A stretch of DNA of 64,000 nucleotides, taken from positions 4,803,501-4,867,500 of the forward strand of contig JBBBDQ010001122.1 of assembly GCA_037127315.1 (NCBI GenBank), written 5' to 3'. The stretch's first letter is position 1. The number at the start of each line of letters is the position of its first letter. The notes beneath the pieces are model-generated. The model did not search any database, was not told the origin of the DNA, and saw only the letters and a program-made list of their open reading frames with translations. The position numbers were made by a program, and so were the translations under genes. The DNA comes from Ascarosepion bandense. Lineage: Eukaryota; Mollusca; Cephalopoda; Sepiida; Sepiidae. Below, one piece after another: positions 42,797 through 52,857 of the stretch.

Positions 42797-42952
42797 GTCC
42801 GCGGAACAGCGACGCCACCGAGCCGCCCTCCGTCCGCGGAACAGCGACACCACCGAGCCGCCCTCTGTCCGCGGAACAGCGACACCACTAAGCTGTGATC
42901 CGTCCGTAAACAGATGCACAAACGGTTTGCGTTCTGTCCGAAGACAGCGACA
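42797..42952. repeat. GC-rich ~35-bp minisatellite, four to five units
   Basis: tccgcggaacagcgacrcca blocks recur about every 35-36 bp, the later ones more diverged (tccgtaaacagatgcac, tccgaagacagcgacac). Unusual composition for this AT-rich window. Confidence 0.85.
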
Positions 42953-42959
42953 CAACTGA

Positions 42960-43880
42960 GAGATAAAATATAGTTTATCCGCCCGAAGGTATATACTACA
43001 CTTTGATTCTAGCCCAATGGCCAGAAAGTGAAGAAAAGCGTAACTGCTTATTCAATGAAATGTTTCCTTATAAGTTAGCGACTGATTTCCCCATTTACCA
43101 TTGCTGATAATGAATACTTCTTTGAGTGTGTTACCTTTCGACCCGGCTATTGGTTAAATAATAAACTTGGTTCTCTAGTCTTAGTTTGGAACAAGTCTAG
43201 AAGGACAACATTGTATTCAAAATTACTTGCTACTGAAACCAGAGCCACACGAGCTAACATGATTATAACCGTGACTATATTCACAGATTCGAGAGATCGA
43301 GAATTTTTTCATCTACTTAGCGATAAGAAAAACAATGTCAACAGATTCAAACATCGGATATATTACTAGCTTAAATTATATTAATATATAATTAGTGGGA
43401 CTTTATTCATGAAAAGTCTATACGAGCTATTAACACCCAGGAAGTCAGAATTGTTCCTTTCTTATCTTGGACTTGTTTACATGGCTTGAGAATTTACAAA
43501 GCTTGTTAGTCTGTGTTTGAATAAAAGCACTGTACAGTAATTCCACATAATCTTTGACAAAATGTTTGCCTTTCTTCATATATCATCCTTATTCTGTGTG
43601 ATTTGTTTTAACGGTATGTCCCTGCAGCATGAAGACTATCATATCAGAGCATGCCGTTTCGAAATTTCTGACAGAGTGAATTGTCGCATGGTTACTCTTT
43701 TTCTCACACACGGTGTCCAACTGACCCTACTATACTGTGTAGTCGACAAAAACGCCTGACAAAGTGAAAAAATTTTCGTGTGACGCTTTTCATCCTTTAG
43801 ACATTGCGGCTACACATGTTCATGAACGAGAAATTTTGAAAATATCTTTAAATTTTTTTTCTTCTGCGCTTTGAGTATTT
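42960..43880. other. No gene recognised
   Basis: No exon-like or repeat-like signal that could be supported. Confidence 0.45.
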
Positions 43881-43883
43881 TTT

Positions 43884-44078
43884 TCAATTGGAGTAGATAG
43901 ACTAAACTATCGCCCGGTTCACACTCCTCTCACGTCTATTGAACAGGTGAAGAGGCTCATCCCTTGTTCCCCGTTTAGGATGTGGTTTCCGGCTTCCTCT
44001 TTTCCAATCTTTTCACTCTTATGTAGCCCCCTGCGCAACAGTGGCGTTACCACCTTGCTCGGGGTGATATGATTGAAA
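43884..44078 (+). repeat. SINE E, complete
   Basis: Starts attggagtagatagactaaa with B-box-like ggttcacactcc, and ends in the L1-like tail (atgtagccccctgcgcaaca to ctcggggtgatatgattg). An L1 LINE fragment starts only 70 bp downstream. Confidence 0.85.
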
Positions 44079-44149
44079 AAATGTATGTACATAATCTAGC
44101 CAATTTCAGTTAGATTCCTTTTCTTTCCATAACCCTTGCCATCAAATAT

Positions 44150-44735
44150 CCCACATTGCGGCAAAAGAACCTCAAATCCGTGGCGGACCGGGGAAAAACA
44201 TGGCTCGTGAATTTTAATGCTTCCAAAACGAAGCTTCTATCTATTAACCATCACAGACAATCGCTCCCCAACATTAGCATGGATCAGGCTAGTCTCCCTG
44301 AAAGCAAAACACTGCGCCTCCTCGGGTTAACTCTCACAACAGACCTGAAATAGAATGACTATATAGAATCTATAGCTAAATCCGCTGTCAAGAAGCTCGG
44401 TCCTGTGTAGGACCAGGAAGCTTTTCCCGTCTGAAACCATCCTGCACATATATAAATCTACCATCCGCCAGTGCATTGAATACTGCTGCCATATCGGGTC
44501 GGTTGCTCCAGCTATCCACCTAGGGGTCCTTGACAAAATCCAACGTAAAATCTGTAATGTGATCGATCCAGATTTGGCTGCTCGGATAGTCGCTTTCTCA
44601 CCGACGCAATGTGGCTTCCCTGTGTCTCTTCTACAAATATTTTCAAGGCTTCTGCTCCGATGAACTTAGCTCCCTAGTGCCCCCTATATATGAATTTACT
44701 TGAGCCATAAGTTTAGCAACTGAGTCCCACCCTTT
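44150..44735 (+). pseudogene. L1 (Jockey/CR1-like) LINE, thumb and C-terminal region
   Basis: Frames give DRGKTWLVNFNASKTKLLSI and SKTLRLLGLTLTTDLK, then after frame breaks SETILHIYKSTIRQCIEYCC and LDKIQRKICNVIDPDLAA. This copy reaches further upstream than the others, showing the RT thumb/connection region (FNASKTK). Interrupted at about 44,736 by a REP-G copy. Confidence 0.82.
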
Positions 44736-45026
44736 TAATAATTGTAGTTCTTAGTCTCAGCCATGATACCATTTACTCAGAGGACTTATTTAGCCTTCAA
44801 AATTCAGTTTACGACGAAAAAGACTGATTTGATATCGATAGCAGGAAATCAAAATTTGACTTACATCCATTCATTTTTCTTTCAGTCTACGGTTTTGCTT
44901 TAACTGGAAACAACTATTGCTTTTTAGTCTTTCGTGCCAACGTCCAAAGAGTCTGAGCTCCAGGACCATGGATTAGTTTTAAAGCTTTCATTACACCCGA
45001 GCAACGCCGGGCTATACTGCTAGTTT
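44736..45026 (-). repeat. REP-G repeat, 5' half
   Basis: Minus strand; ends gcaacgccgggctatactgc. It covers the 5' end and middle and lacks the 3' half. Confidence 0.8.
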
Positions 45027-45351
45027 AACGTAAAAGCATGATTTATGATTTTACGACATTGTAAGTAACATTCTCTTTTTAACCAGACAGATGAACGTGA
45101 ACAGACGAAGACAGAAACGAATGTGTCACGATTCTTATGAAAAATGTGTCATCTATTATTACAAATTCTCAGACGTATTAGTATCCCCACTAAAAACCTA
45201 AGACGGCAAGACCAAACATCATTTGCATAATTTAACGTTATCTGTCCTACATTTGCAGGTATAAGAAAATATTTAACTTATCTCAAAAGAATTCTACAAC
45301 AATTCAGTTTGTATAAATAACTGTTGCATATTTTAAGAATTTCGCTAACTG

Positions 45352-45657
45352 AGGTTGTGCGTTGTGGTGCATTGGATATCGGCTCGGAACGAGAAATCGG
45401 GGAGCCGAGTTCGAATTCCAGCTGAATTCATTGTATTCACTTACACGCAAATACCATTGGGAAAGGTATTAATCCGTCTATTCCTCCAGTTATGGGTTAA
45501 ACAATAGAACAGATTGGGTTCTATAGCCTTGGTCGGCAACCAGTCTACCGCAAAAGCAATGGCAACCTACTGCGGGATACATCTTCTGCCCAGTCAGTCA
45601 TGTCTCGAAAGAGACATGATCGCCCAAGCGTGTATCACGTATGGCACTTAACTGACT
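45352..45657 (+). repeat. SINE A, full-length, hairpin loop flipped
   Basis: Complete copy. The conserved hairpin reads CATGTCTC-GAAA-GAGACATG, whereas other copies read TTTC in the loop on the SINE strand. SINE B follows at once. The text actgaggttgtgcgt occurs at both ends (45,348-45,362 and 45,655-45,669) and is a possible TSD. Confidence 0.88.
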
Positions 45658-45830
45658 GAGGTTGTGCGTCTAGCGTAACGGTTAAGAACGTCGAAAGTGG
45701 AATCACCGAGCAGAGTGCGAATTCCGATCGAATCTACTGCGTTCACTTTGACTGCAAATGCCCTTGAAAAAGGCATGAAATGATCCCTTCTCCACTCCAT
45801 CTATGGTCTGAAAAGCAGGATATACTGGAC
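45658..45830 (+). repeat. SINE B, 5' part
   Basis: tRNA-like head with A box (gtctagcgtaacggttaa) and B-box-like gtgcgaattccgatc. The body has ttgactgcaaatgcccttg, similar to SINE A. Truncated or decayed after about 170 bp. Confidence 0.65.
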
Positions 45831-46522
45831 ACCCAGAGAAAGAAAAAAAACTATAATACATCGTAAACGTCTCCTCAGCAAGAAATCATGGTAAACCCCA
45901 GATAAAGAAAAGAAGCGTGTTGAGAGTCATGACCGCCTATTTGTGAATAAACATGGCATTCAAAAAAAGGACATCTAGATAATATTTACTGGGTCTAGCT
46001 AAAACCGGCGCAAGACAACATGAATAAAAGGCCAAGAAATTTATGAGAGAAATTGTTAACCACTACATTATAGCGATCACGCTCATACAAAAAATATCAA
46101 GCCAATTTATCAGCAGTCAAATGTAGATATTTTTAAAGGGTTATTCTGTCCTTAGAGAAAATTTTATTTCTCAAACTATTGGAGGTTGAACCAACATCGA
46201 ATAAGGTCACTTTGCTATCTTGATACGACAGTGTGGAAATCTGAAACCGGGTTTGTTGATAATAAAAAGATCTACACTGTCAAGGAAATGTTGTCTATCT
46301 TCAATGTGGCGTGTGTATTTTTTTTTTATCTTCAGGCTAATGCTTTAGATAGGATTCAATATCCAATCCTTGCAAGGTCATTATTGTAAAAGGGTAGAAT
46401 TTACATCAATGCAGTTAATATAAAACAAGGAAAGGAACCGAAAGTAAGTTCAACAAAGAGAATATCAATGTCCAGCAACATTCTTTATTCAATTTCTATG
46501 TACCAGCCGAATCCATTTCACC

Positions 46523-46523
<1 letters not shown>
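45831..46523. other. No gene recognised
   Basis: A 67-codon ORF (46,186) has no recognised motif or splice context. Confidence 0.4.

Positions 46524-46565
<42 letters not shown>
46524..46565. repeat. (TA)n tract
   Basis: 3'-side border of a minus-strand REP-G repeat. Confidence 0.97.
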
Positions 46566-46570
<5 letters not shown>

Positions 46571-47025
46571 TATTTATAAATGGAACTTTGTGTGTGTGCC
46601 AGTTACTTACAGACTCCGAAACGGCTGAACCGTTTTCTTGAAAATTTACAGTTGTACTATAAGCGTCTGCGAATGTTCTTAGCTAGGTTTTGTGTCAAGG
46701 TACCCCCTATAAATATCGAAAAAAATCGGGTTATAGAAGGAGTGGTTCGATTTTGATCAAATTTGATACACTCATAGACAAAGACATAAGAAACGATATT
46801 CAGAAGTTTCAAGGTTGCAGTTCTTACAATAGTACAGAAAATCGATTATATAAGGCAAGGTGTGTGTGTGTTTTTGTCTGTATGTCCTTTATACAAATCC
46901 ATAACTTTTATCCAATTCTCACCAAACTCCACACAAATATTCTTTAGGGTGAGTCTGAGCTCCAGGACCATGGATTAGTTTTAAAGCTTTCATTACACCC
47001 GAGCAACGCCGGGTTATACTGCTAC
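46566..47025 (-). repeat. REP-G repeat, middle shortened
   Basis: Both conserved ends are present (aaacttatttataaatggaa and gcaacgccgggttatactgc on the plus strand). About 260 bp of the usual middle is missing; a segment resembling 6,650-6,730 takes its place. Confidence 0.8.
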
Positions 47026-47189
47026 TATGACATAAATATAGGTCAATATTTTCTTGTACAGTATAAATCTAGCAATCGGATTTTTATTCTAATAGAATAT
47101 TCAAATTATTTCTGTTATGCGAAGCGTCGGGAAAAAAGATTTCTGTTATAAAATATAGAAATTTCCGGTGTTTCTTCTATTAACATTCT

Positions 47190-47560
47190 TCTTCTATGTG
47201 CCATGTCCTTTCAGGACGTAGGCGATCATGGCCTTCCACGTCTCACTATCCCTGGTGGCTCTTAGCACGCTTTCTTCTGTTACAACACACAACTCTGTTC
47301 TGTCATCCACCTTATTAGGTTCTTCAAATATGTTATCCGCTGCTTTCCCTTGGCTTTTTCCCTCTATCTGGCCTGTTAGTATCAGGTTCTCCAAGCCCTC
47401 CTTCCTCATTGCATGTCCCAGGAACTTTAGCTATCTCTTCCTGATGCTCAGTATTAATTTCCTTTTCGTTTCCATCCTTTCCAAAACCTCCTTATTGCTC
47501 ACATGCTCGATCCATCATATCCGCAGCATCCTAACATTCTTTCTATAATTTTGCGAAAGG
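47190..47560 (-). pseudogene. L2 LINE, C-terminal fragment
   Basis: Minus-strand frames give EHVSNKEVLERMETKRKLI, MRKEGLENLILTGQIEGK and a terminal SETWKAMIAYVLKGHGT, the natural C-terminus. Frame breaks are present upstream. Confidence 0.8.
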
Positions 47561-47628
47561 TTTTCCCTAGAAACAATTCTAGCGCTACATATTATGTTTA
47601 ATACTTTAATTTATGGCGGTAGATTTAG

Positions 47629-47632
<4 letters not shown>

Positions 47633-47664
<32 letters not shown>
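47633..47664. repeat. (TA)n tract
   Basis: Left border of the PLE element. Confidence 0.97.
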
Positions 47665-47665
<1 letters not shown>

Positions 47666-47668
<3 letters not shown>

Positions 47669-48499
47669 ATGATCATCCACGTATACTGTCTTAATATGTA
47701 TAGGAAAGAATATTAATAAAAAGTTTTGAATTTAAAAACGTACTTTTTTAAACAGTATTTGTTTATTTTTATTGTATTTTTATATTTCAGACCGTCCTCG
47801 GTCCTTCATCAGAAACAAGTGATTTTTAAATTAGAATTGGAAACGTATTTTACGATAGCGTCCGAATATTTTTTGTTTACATCACGTGGTGTCGATAAAC
47901 CAATCAGCATGCGGCACGTCCGTTTGTTTATTTTCGGTAAACCAATCAACACGCGGCACGTACGACAAAAAAATGTATACTCCCCAATTGCAGCACATTT
48001 TAATCAACCCGATCACACTTTAGAAAATTTCAAATGTTTACTAATAGACTCCAATTTTAGTTCTACATACACACGCAGAAAGAAAGAAAAATACTGGATT
48101 TTAAAATTAAACACACACAAGCTAGGGTTAAATAGGGACTTAGGTGTGTTGAATCTCTACAAATATTTCAATAGGTAAAAAGAATTTTCTTTCAGATATT
48201 CCAAGGAATTTTTTATCTAAAACAAACAGACTTTCTCCACGGACGTGTCGCGTGTTGATTGGTTGACCGAAAATAAACAAACGGACGTGCCGCATGCTGA
48301 TTGGTTTATCGACACCACGTGATGTAAACAAAAAATATTCGGACGCTATCGTAAAATACGTTTCCAATTCTAATTTAAAAATCACTTGTTTCTGATGAAG
48401 GACCGAGGACGGTCTGAAATATAAAAATACAATAAAAATAAACAAATACTGTTTAAAAAAGTACGTTTTTAAATTCAAAACTTTTTATTAATATTCTTT

Positions 48500-48504
<5 letters not shown>
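47666..48504 (+). mobile_element. 5'-truncated Penelope-like element with inverted hammerhead-bearing arms
   Basis: Left arm (about 47,698-47,960, minus orientation) and right arm (48,238-48,504, plus orientation) are near-identical inverted copies of ~265 bp. They enclose ~275 bp coding for an endonuclease C-terminus and its stop. Each arm has CTGATGA, an extra A, GGACCG/CGGTCT-type stem and GAAAT (plus strand 48,392-48,420). Outside are tctttcctata and (TA)n on both sides. The same arms, joined directly, form the palindrome at 6.8-7.1 kb. Confidence 0.88.
47965..48178 (+). pseudogene. PLE endonuclease, C-terminal fragment
   Basis: The frame reads SPIAAHFNQPDHTLENFKC, then RRKKEKYWILKLNTHKLGLN and RDLGVLNLYKYFNR before a TAA. 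HFN-x-x-x-H-(S/T)-x-x-(D/N)-(L/F) with a basic segment and W-I-x-K-L-N-T...GLN(R/K) is the C-terminal signature of canonical PLE GIY-YIG endonucleases. The active-site part and RT are missing. The frame is intact, and the stop is followed by the right arm. Confidence 0.85.

Positions 48505-48531
<27 letters not shown>
48503..48531. repeat. (TA)n tract
   Basis: Right border of the PLE, left border of the next palindrome. Confidence 0.96.
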
Positions 48532-48534
<3 letters not shown>

Positions 48535-48536
<2 letters not shown>

Positions 48537-48763
48537 GAAAGAGAGTGCAATCTTTCTTTCAAACATTTTATTAAATACGGCTGACAAAGAAGATTTAATT
48601 AGTTTTAAACTTTTTCCAGCATTCTAACATTTTCCGTTTTGTAGGTGAATATAAAGTGTCCATAATTTTTTTCTTATCTCATGCAATTTCGGCCACTTCT
48701 ATAGCCATTTATAAACTTATAAAAAATAATTAAATCTTCCTTGTCGGCTGTATTTAATGAAAG

Positions 48764-48765
<2 letters not shown>
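48535..48765. repeat. Palindromic element between (TA)n tracts
   Basis: Arms (caatctttctttcaaacatt, aatacggctgacaaagaaga, tttaatta) and mirror (taattaaatcttccttgtcg, gctgtatttaatgaaagatt). The ~100-bp centre is unrelated to other families. Confidence 0.75.

Positions 48766-48822
<57 letters not shown>
48766..48822. repeat. (TA)n tract, 57 bp
   Basis: One of the longest pure TA runs in the window. Confidence 0.97.
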
Positions 48823-48825
<3 letters not shown>

Positions 48826-48879
48826 TCATCTATATACAATCCTGTTTCCCTGTATCACATCTCATCAGTGTGGCTAGAC

Positions 48880-48962
48880 ACATCCACTTCTGGCCGGGAT
48901 CGAAACTCGACCGATTTCGTGTCAGTCGGAGTCGCTACTCCCTAAGCCATTGGCGCATGGAA
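48880..48962 (-). repeat. tRNA-like sequence (SINE head or tRNA pseudogene)
   Basis: The minus strand reads gcgccaatggcttagggagt (A box tggcttaggga), an anticodon-arm-sized middle, then gagtttcgatcccggcc (B box). No CCA or clean acceptor stem could be verified, so a tRNA-derived repeat is more likely than a working tRNA. Confidence 0.55.
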
Positions 48963-49084
48963 TCGGAAATCCAGGTAAAGAGGACACAAGCTTTTACGAT
49001 TTTGAGGCATTCACTTTTTTTTTTTTAAAAAAAGTATTCAATACAATAAATATTGTAGAGCTTAATATAATTCTATAATTAAAT

Positions 49085-49262
49085 TTGTTATACAATCAAA
49101 AATTAAAGATACATTGCGACACGGAAGTTTCTATTTCGAGATTTCTATCTCGTAATCAGACAATGTTAGTTGCGAAAATGATTTTCAATTTCACAACTAG
49201 AAAAAAATTCTCGAAAGATAGAAATTTCCGTGTCGCAATGTATATTTAATTTCATAACAAAT
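49085..49262. ncRNA. Inverted pair of family B hammerhead-like motifs, both damaged
   Basis: The minus copy has CTGATTA (G8 changed), stem II GAGA/TCTC, GAAAT and a GUGUC|GCAATG cleavage region at about 49,113-49,122. The plus copy keeps GAAAG...GUGUCGCAATG (49,212-49,241) but has lost its CTGATGA. Both lie in mirrored arms ending near (TA)n. Confidence 0.6.
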
Positions 49263-49265
49263 GTA

Positions 49266-49267
<2 letters not shown>

Positions 49268-49338
<71 letters not shown>
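49268..49338. repeat. (TA)n-(TG)n tract
   Basis: TA run followed by TG repeats. Confidence 0.97.
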
Positions 49339-49339
<1 letters not shown>

Positions 49340-49680
49340 CTCGAGGCAGCAAATAATTTTCTAAACATGTACTATTAAATATGAGGCAATGAATGTCTAT
49401 TATGTTTAATCATGAGCCGTTCTAAACGTCGTATTTTGGCTTTAATTTCAGTTGAAAATATAGACAAAAATTACCGTCTAAATAACCTCTCTGAAGATGA
49501 CTCATGTGAGCCGAAAGCTTAGAAACAAATTAATAAAAAATTATCCAAATGTTGGGGGATTTTTGTCTTTATTTTCAATTGAAATTAAAGCCAAAATACG
49601 ACGTTTAGAACGGCTCATGATTTAACATAATAGACATTCATTGTCTCTTATATTTAATAGTATATGTTTAAAAAAAAATG
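49340..49680. repeat. Palindromic element with central hammerhead-like core (family C)
   Basis: Arms at about 49,345-49,470 and 49,555-49,675 are inverted copies (atgaatgtctattatgttta, catgagccgttctaaacgtc). Between them the plus strand reads CTGAAGA, a CTCA/TGAG stem, CC, GAAAGCTTAG (49,493-49,525). Stem III would be the self-complementary AGCT. It ends only ~95 bp before the first EMI exon, so it lies in the preceding intron of that gene. Confidence 0.75.
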
Positions 49681-49773
49681 TATATATATATACATATATA
49701 TGTACATAAAAGAGATTAATTATTTTAACTAATCTTTTGTTTGTTTTTTCCTGATACTGTTTTTGTTTTTTAG

Positions 49774-49905
49774 GCGACATGTTTGCAAACGAGAGCGCGT
49801 CGTAGAAGTTCCTGTGAAACAACCACAAACTTACAGTCGCCCCATCTACCAACGATTTAAGGAACCATGTCACACCAGTTTCAGTGGCTACTGCACAGTG
49901 CTTAA
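49774..49905 (+). CDS. Internal exon of an EMI-domain gene (EGFL7/EGFL8-like), N-terminal half of EMI
   Basis: A pyrimidine-rich tract ending tttttag precedes the exon and gtaagt follows it. Reading from the second base gives RHVCKRERVVEVPVKQPQTY, then SRPIYQRFKEPC and GYCTVLK: 43 codons plus 2 nt, with no stop. The pattern R-H-V-C...VVxVPV...P-x-Y-x-F-x-x-x-C...C is the first half of an EMI domain, closest from memory to EGFL7/8, a secreted vascular-type EGF-like protein in vertebrates. It carries three of the six EMI cysteines. It starts after 2 nt of a split codon (upstream exon not found) and ends after 2 nt, which fits the next exon at 53,535. Confidence 0.88.
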
Positions 49906-50134
49906 GTAAGTAATAGTTGCTTTTTGTACTATTCTTTTACTCATAGCTAGAACTTTCCCTCTCTTCATATTTCTTTTTTTATTAGTAATTTTACCTCAAA
50001 CAAAGCAATAAAGCCACTAAGACACAAATGCTGACAGTGTTGGATAAAATGAGAAAAACATACTGTTAAGGACAATAAAAGAAAGATTAAAAAGACAGAA
50101 GATAACGATTGAAATTATTTTTATATTTTTAAAG

Positions 50135-50345
50135 ATCAAAGTTGACTGAAGGTCAAGAGACCGGAAGATATTTCAACAAACGAGAACTGCGATAGAAAAA
50201 AAAAACTTTTAGCATAGAACTTACGGTTACATATTGTCATATCGGCTGTAAAATGATGAGACCTTACAGTCAATCTAGTACTGCGCTTAAATTCGTAAAG
50301 TTTAAGTACCATAGAGGAAAATTCATGAGAACAATTACTGTTCAA
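50135..50345 (-). pseudogene. L1 LINE remnant
   Basis: The minus-strand frame keeps HEFSSMV and STRLTVRSHHFTADMTICNR followed by KFYAKSFFF, matching DELSSLV...TRLATR-x-HPFTV...RKFYSxSFF of better L1 copies. Very old. Confidence 0.6.
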
Positions 50346-50649
50346 ACAACAATATTCAAAGCAAAGACAAATGTTAGACTTGTAAATATGTAATTTGGAT
50401 TCTAGCGAGAAAAATTGTCTAGCTTAGCAGAGTGAACCAAATTTCTTAGCAGCAACTGATTCTAAAGAATCTTTCCACTTCATGTCAGCGGAAAACATTA
50501 ACCTGAAAGGAAGCAATAGGTCACTCTCCTAAGTTTTACGGCTTTTTGGTTAAGTAGTTCCAGGTTCTAATGTTTTAGGGAGCTTATTCATTTCATTTTA
50601 TAGTCTCGGTACCATAGAGAAAAGTTCGCCAAAAAAATTACCATGAAAG

Positions 50650-51052
50650 CTTGAGTTTTGTTTAACGGCATATCAACACCTCCGTGTGTTATTTAATACC
50701 AAAAAGGTAGGGTTTTAAGGTATTTTTTAATGTTCGGTTATAGTGAGAAGATTGATGTAGATGTTGATAAAAAATTAAAGAAAATATTTTTTTTTTAATT
50801 TTAGAAAACTGAAGATGTCTTCTAGTTTTGTATTCAAAATTTTTTTTTCTATAAAAGTTTATTTTCATGTATATATTTCTATAAAAACTATTTTTATACT
50901 TTCATACTGTTTTACCACACTTTGGGGGTTAACTATTTACCCATAGCTGGGACCCTAACAGGTGCTACCACTCCGGGTCAGGATGCAGCTGAGAGCAACA
51001 GCAATTAAGAGTTGGTTAAATGCTTCTCACAACCTCTCAATCAGAGGCCTTT
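50650..51052 (+). repeat. SINE C-type repeat, ~400 bp
   Basis: Opens with gagttttgtttaacggcata, contains acccatagctgggaccctaa and ends near gcttctcacaacctctcaat. A second copy is at 52,858-53,290. On the minus strand ggtgctaccactccgggtca-type text may be a promoter region, but tRNA origin is uncertain. Confidence 0.7.
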
Positions 51053-51245
51053 TTTTCTAATCATATCACCCCGGGCAAGGCGGTAAAGCCACTGGTGTGC
51101 AGGGGGCTACGTAAGAGTGAAAAGATTGGAAAAGAGAAAGCCGAAAACCACATCCTAAACAGGGAACAAGCCTCTACACCTGTTCAATAGACGTGGGTGG
51201 AGTGTGAACCGGGAGATAGTTCAGTCTACCTACTCCAATTGAAAA
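51053..51245 (-). repeat. SINE E, complete
   Basis: Minus strand: head attggagtaggtagactgaa through to the L1-like tail (catcagtgg-type text and ggggtgatatgattag). Inserted at the end of a SINE C copy, inside the EMI gene intron. Confidence 0.82.
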
Positions 51246-51299
51246 AAAAAATAAACAAAAAAGAAAAGTGCCTTGCTGTCGGATGCAGTTTACCGTCAT

Positions 51300-51475
51300 A
51301 CCCAGGACCCCCACCATGAAATTATTTAGAACTTACGGTTGCATCTTGTCATTTGAATTATAAAAAAATGGGAGCCTGTCCCCAGTCTCGGTACCAAAGA
51401 GGAAAGTTCATCAGAACGATCACCATGAAAGTTTTTATAGAGAAGGCACAGGGAAGCTGCATTACGGTGGTAGGA
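51300..51475 (-). pseudogene. L1 LINE remnant
   Basis: The minus-strand frame reads HRNAASLCLLYKNFHGDRSD then ELSSLVPRLGTGS, matching the SLCLFYKYFHG...DELSSLVP segment of L1. It lies on the same strand as the remnant at 50.1 kb. Confidence 0.7.
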
Positions 51476-52192
51476 AAGTGATGTAATGAATATGCATACA
51501 CCTTGGTTCCCCCTCACAGTAATTTGATTGGCTGGTGTCAGCCATAAATACAGACGAAGGCGAAAACACACAGAGGTCTACGTCCATAGATCTACCGCTA
51601 GAGGTCGACAGGTCATCGATTAGAGATCTACGACTATTGGTCTACGTCTATTGACTATGCCTACATCTCAGGATAGTGCATACGACGAGTACCGTCCATT
51701 ACGTCTATGTACTCGATTGTCCTACCTGATTACATTTGCCTAAAGCGTTTAGCTACCTCAAATCCGATATATATCCCTTCCCTCCCGGGACATATAAAAA
51801 GTAACTGAGACTGAGAGGCCAGGTCAGAACCAATAACATTTCAGATACATTTTTTTTATCAAGAATCCTCAAACATATAGCAAAAGCCACAGACCGTATG
51901 TGGCAGTAAGATTCAATGCAAAGATGTAAATTTCTAAGATTCTGGAGGGGAGAACTATCTAACACAACAGTGATCCAACTTTCCTAGCAGGCAGGCAGGC
52001 CTAGCAATCGAACAGGTGGAACGATTACATTGAATCTTTTCACTTCATGTCAGCGGAAAACATTGATCCGAGGAGCAATTGGTCAGGCTCCTAAATTTTA
52101 CTGCTTCATGGTTAAGTTGTTCAAGGTTCTAATGTTTTTAGGGAACTTATTTATCTCACTTTATATGTTTGAATCCATGTTTTTAGCTCGTT

Positions 52193-52474
52193 CTTGTTTT
52201 GTGGTGCAGTGGATATCGGCTCGGAACGAGAAATCGGGGAGCCGAAATCGAATTTCAGCTGAAGTCACTAAAGATATTAATCCGTCTCTTCCTTCCGGTT
52301 ATGGGTTAAATAACAGGACAGATTAAATTCTATAGTCTTGGCTGGCAACCAGCTTACCGCAGAAAGTAAAGGCAACCTACTGCGGGATAACCTTCTGCCA
52401 AGTCAATCATGTCTCTTTGGAGACATGATCGCCCAAGCGTGTATCACGTATGGCACTTAACTGATTGACTGACT
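52193..52474 (+). repeat. SINE A with a short internal deletion
   Basis: Head, body, hairpin and ACTG tail. About 30 bp of the ttgcattcacttacgcgcaa region is missing. It lies in the EMI gene intron, sense orientation. Confidence 0.88.
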
Positions 52475-52611
52475 CGTTATCAATATACCAAAGGTCACTG
52501 ACTCATCTTCCAAGCCTTTGTCTTCTATTCTTGATTAGATCCTAAGCTCAAATTATCATTCAACGGTCACGGGCACTAATAAATATCGGTCCAGTGAATT
52601 CCCCTCGCTAT

Positions 52612-52857
52612 ACAGGGTGTCCATAAAATTCCAGTACCATTACAAGTATTTATTGCTCAGAAGCAATAGGACATAGAGTATTGCAGTATTTTTGTAAAAT
52701 GCTGTACACATCTTCAAGTTTTCTCTACATTTAGCCAAACTTCGTCAAACCATTGCTGGAATTGTCCAAACAGTTGACGTTTTTATACTGCAGCACGTAC
52801 AGAGGGAGATGGAATATCGTCTTGACACTGTGAGGGCAACTAGAGGTGCACATATTT
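52612..52857 (+). mobile_element. Remnant of a Tc1/mariner-type element
   Basis: Left end tacagggtgtccataaaatt (TA plus a CAGGGTGTCC-type terminus). The plus frame near the right end reads REMEYRLDTVRATRGAHI, resembling the C-terminal end of a transposase group with an E-Y-R-x-D-x-x-R-x-x-x-G-x-H-I motif. The right inverted repeat is absent; SINE C begins there. Confidence 0.5.

Noticed and set aside
47726..48178. 150-residue ORF as a single protein
   Set aside because: Its first half is the antisense of a non-coding PLE arm (the same translation appears inverted at 48,140-48,478). Only the last ~65 residues are endonuclease sequence.
48880..48962. Functional tRNA gene
   Set aside because: A and B boxes are present but a consistent acceptor stem and anticodon arm could not be paired by eye.
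51476..51980. LTR of a retrotransposon
   Set aside because: Promoter-like TATA text only; no TG...CA ends or TSD could be located.
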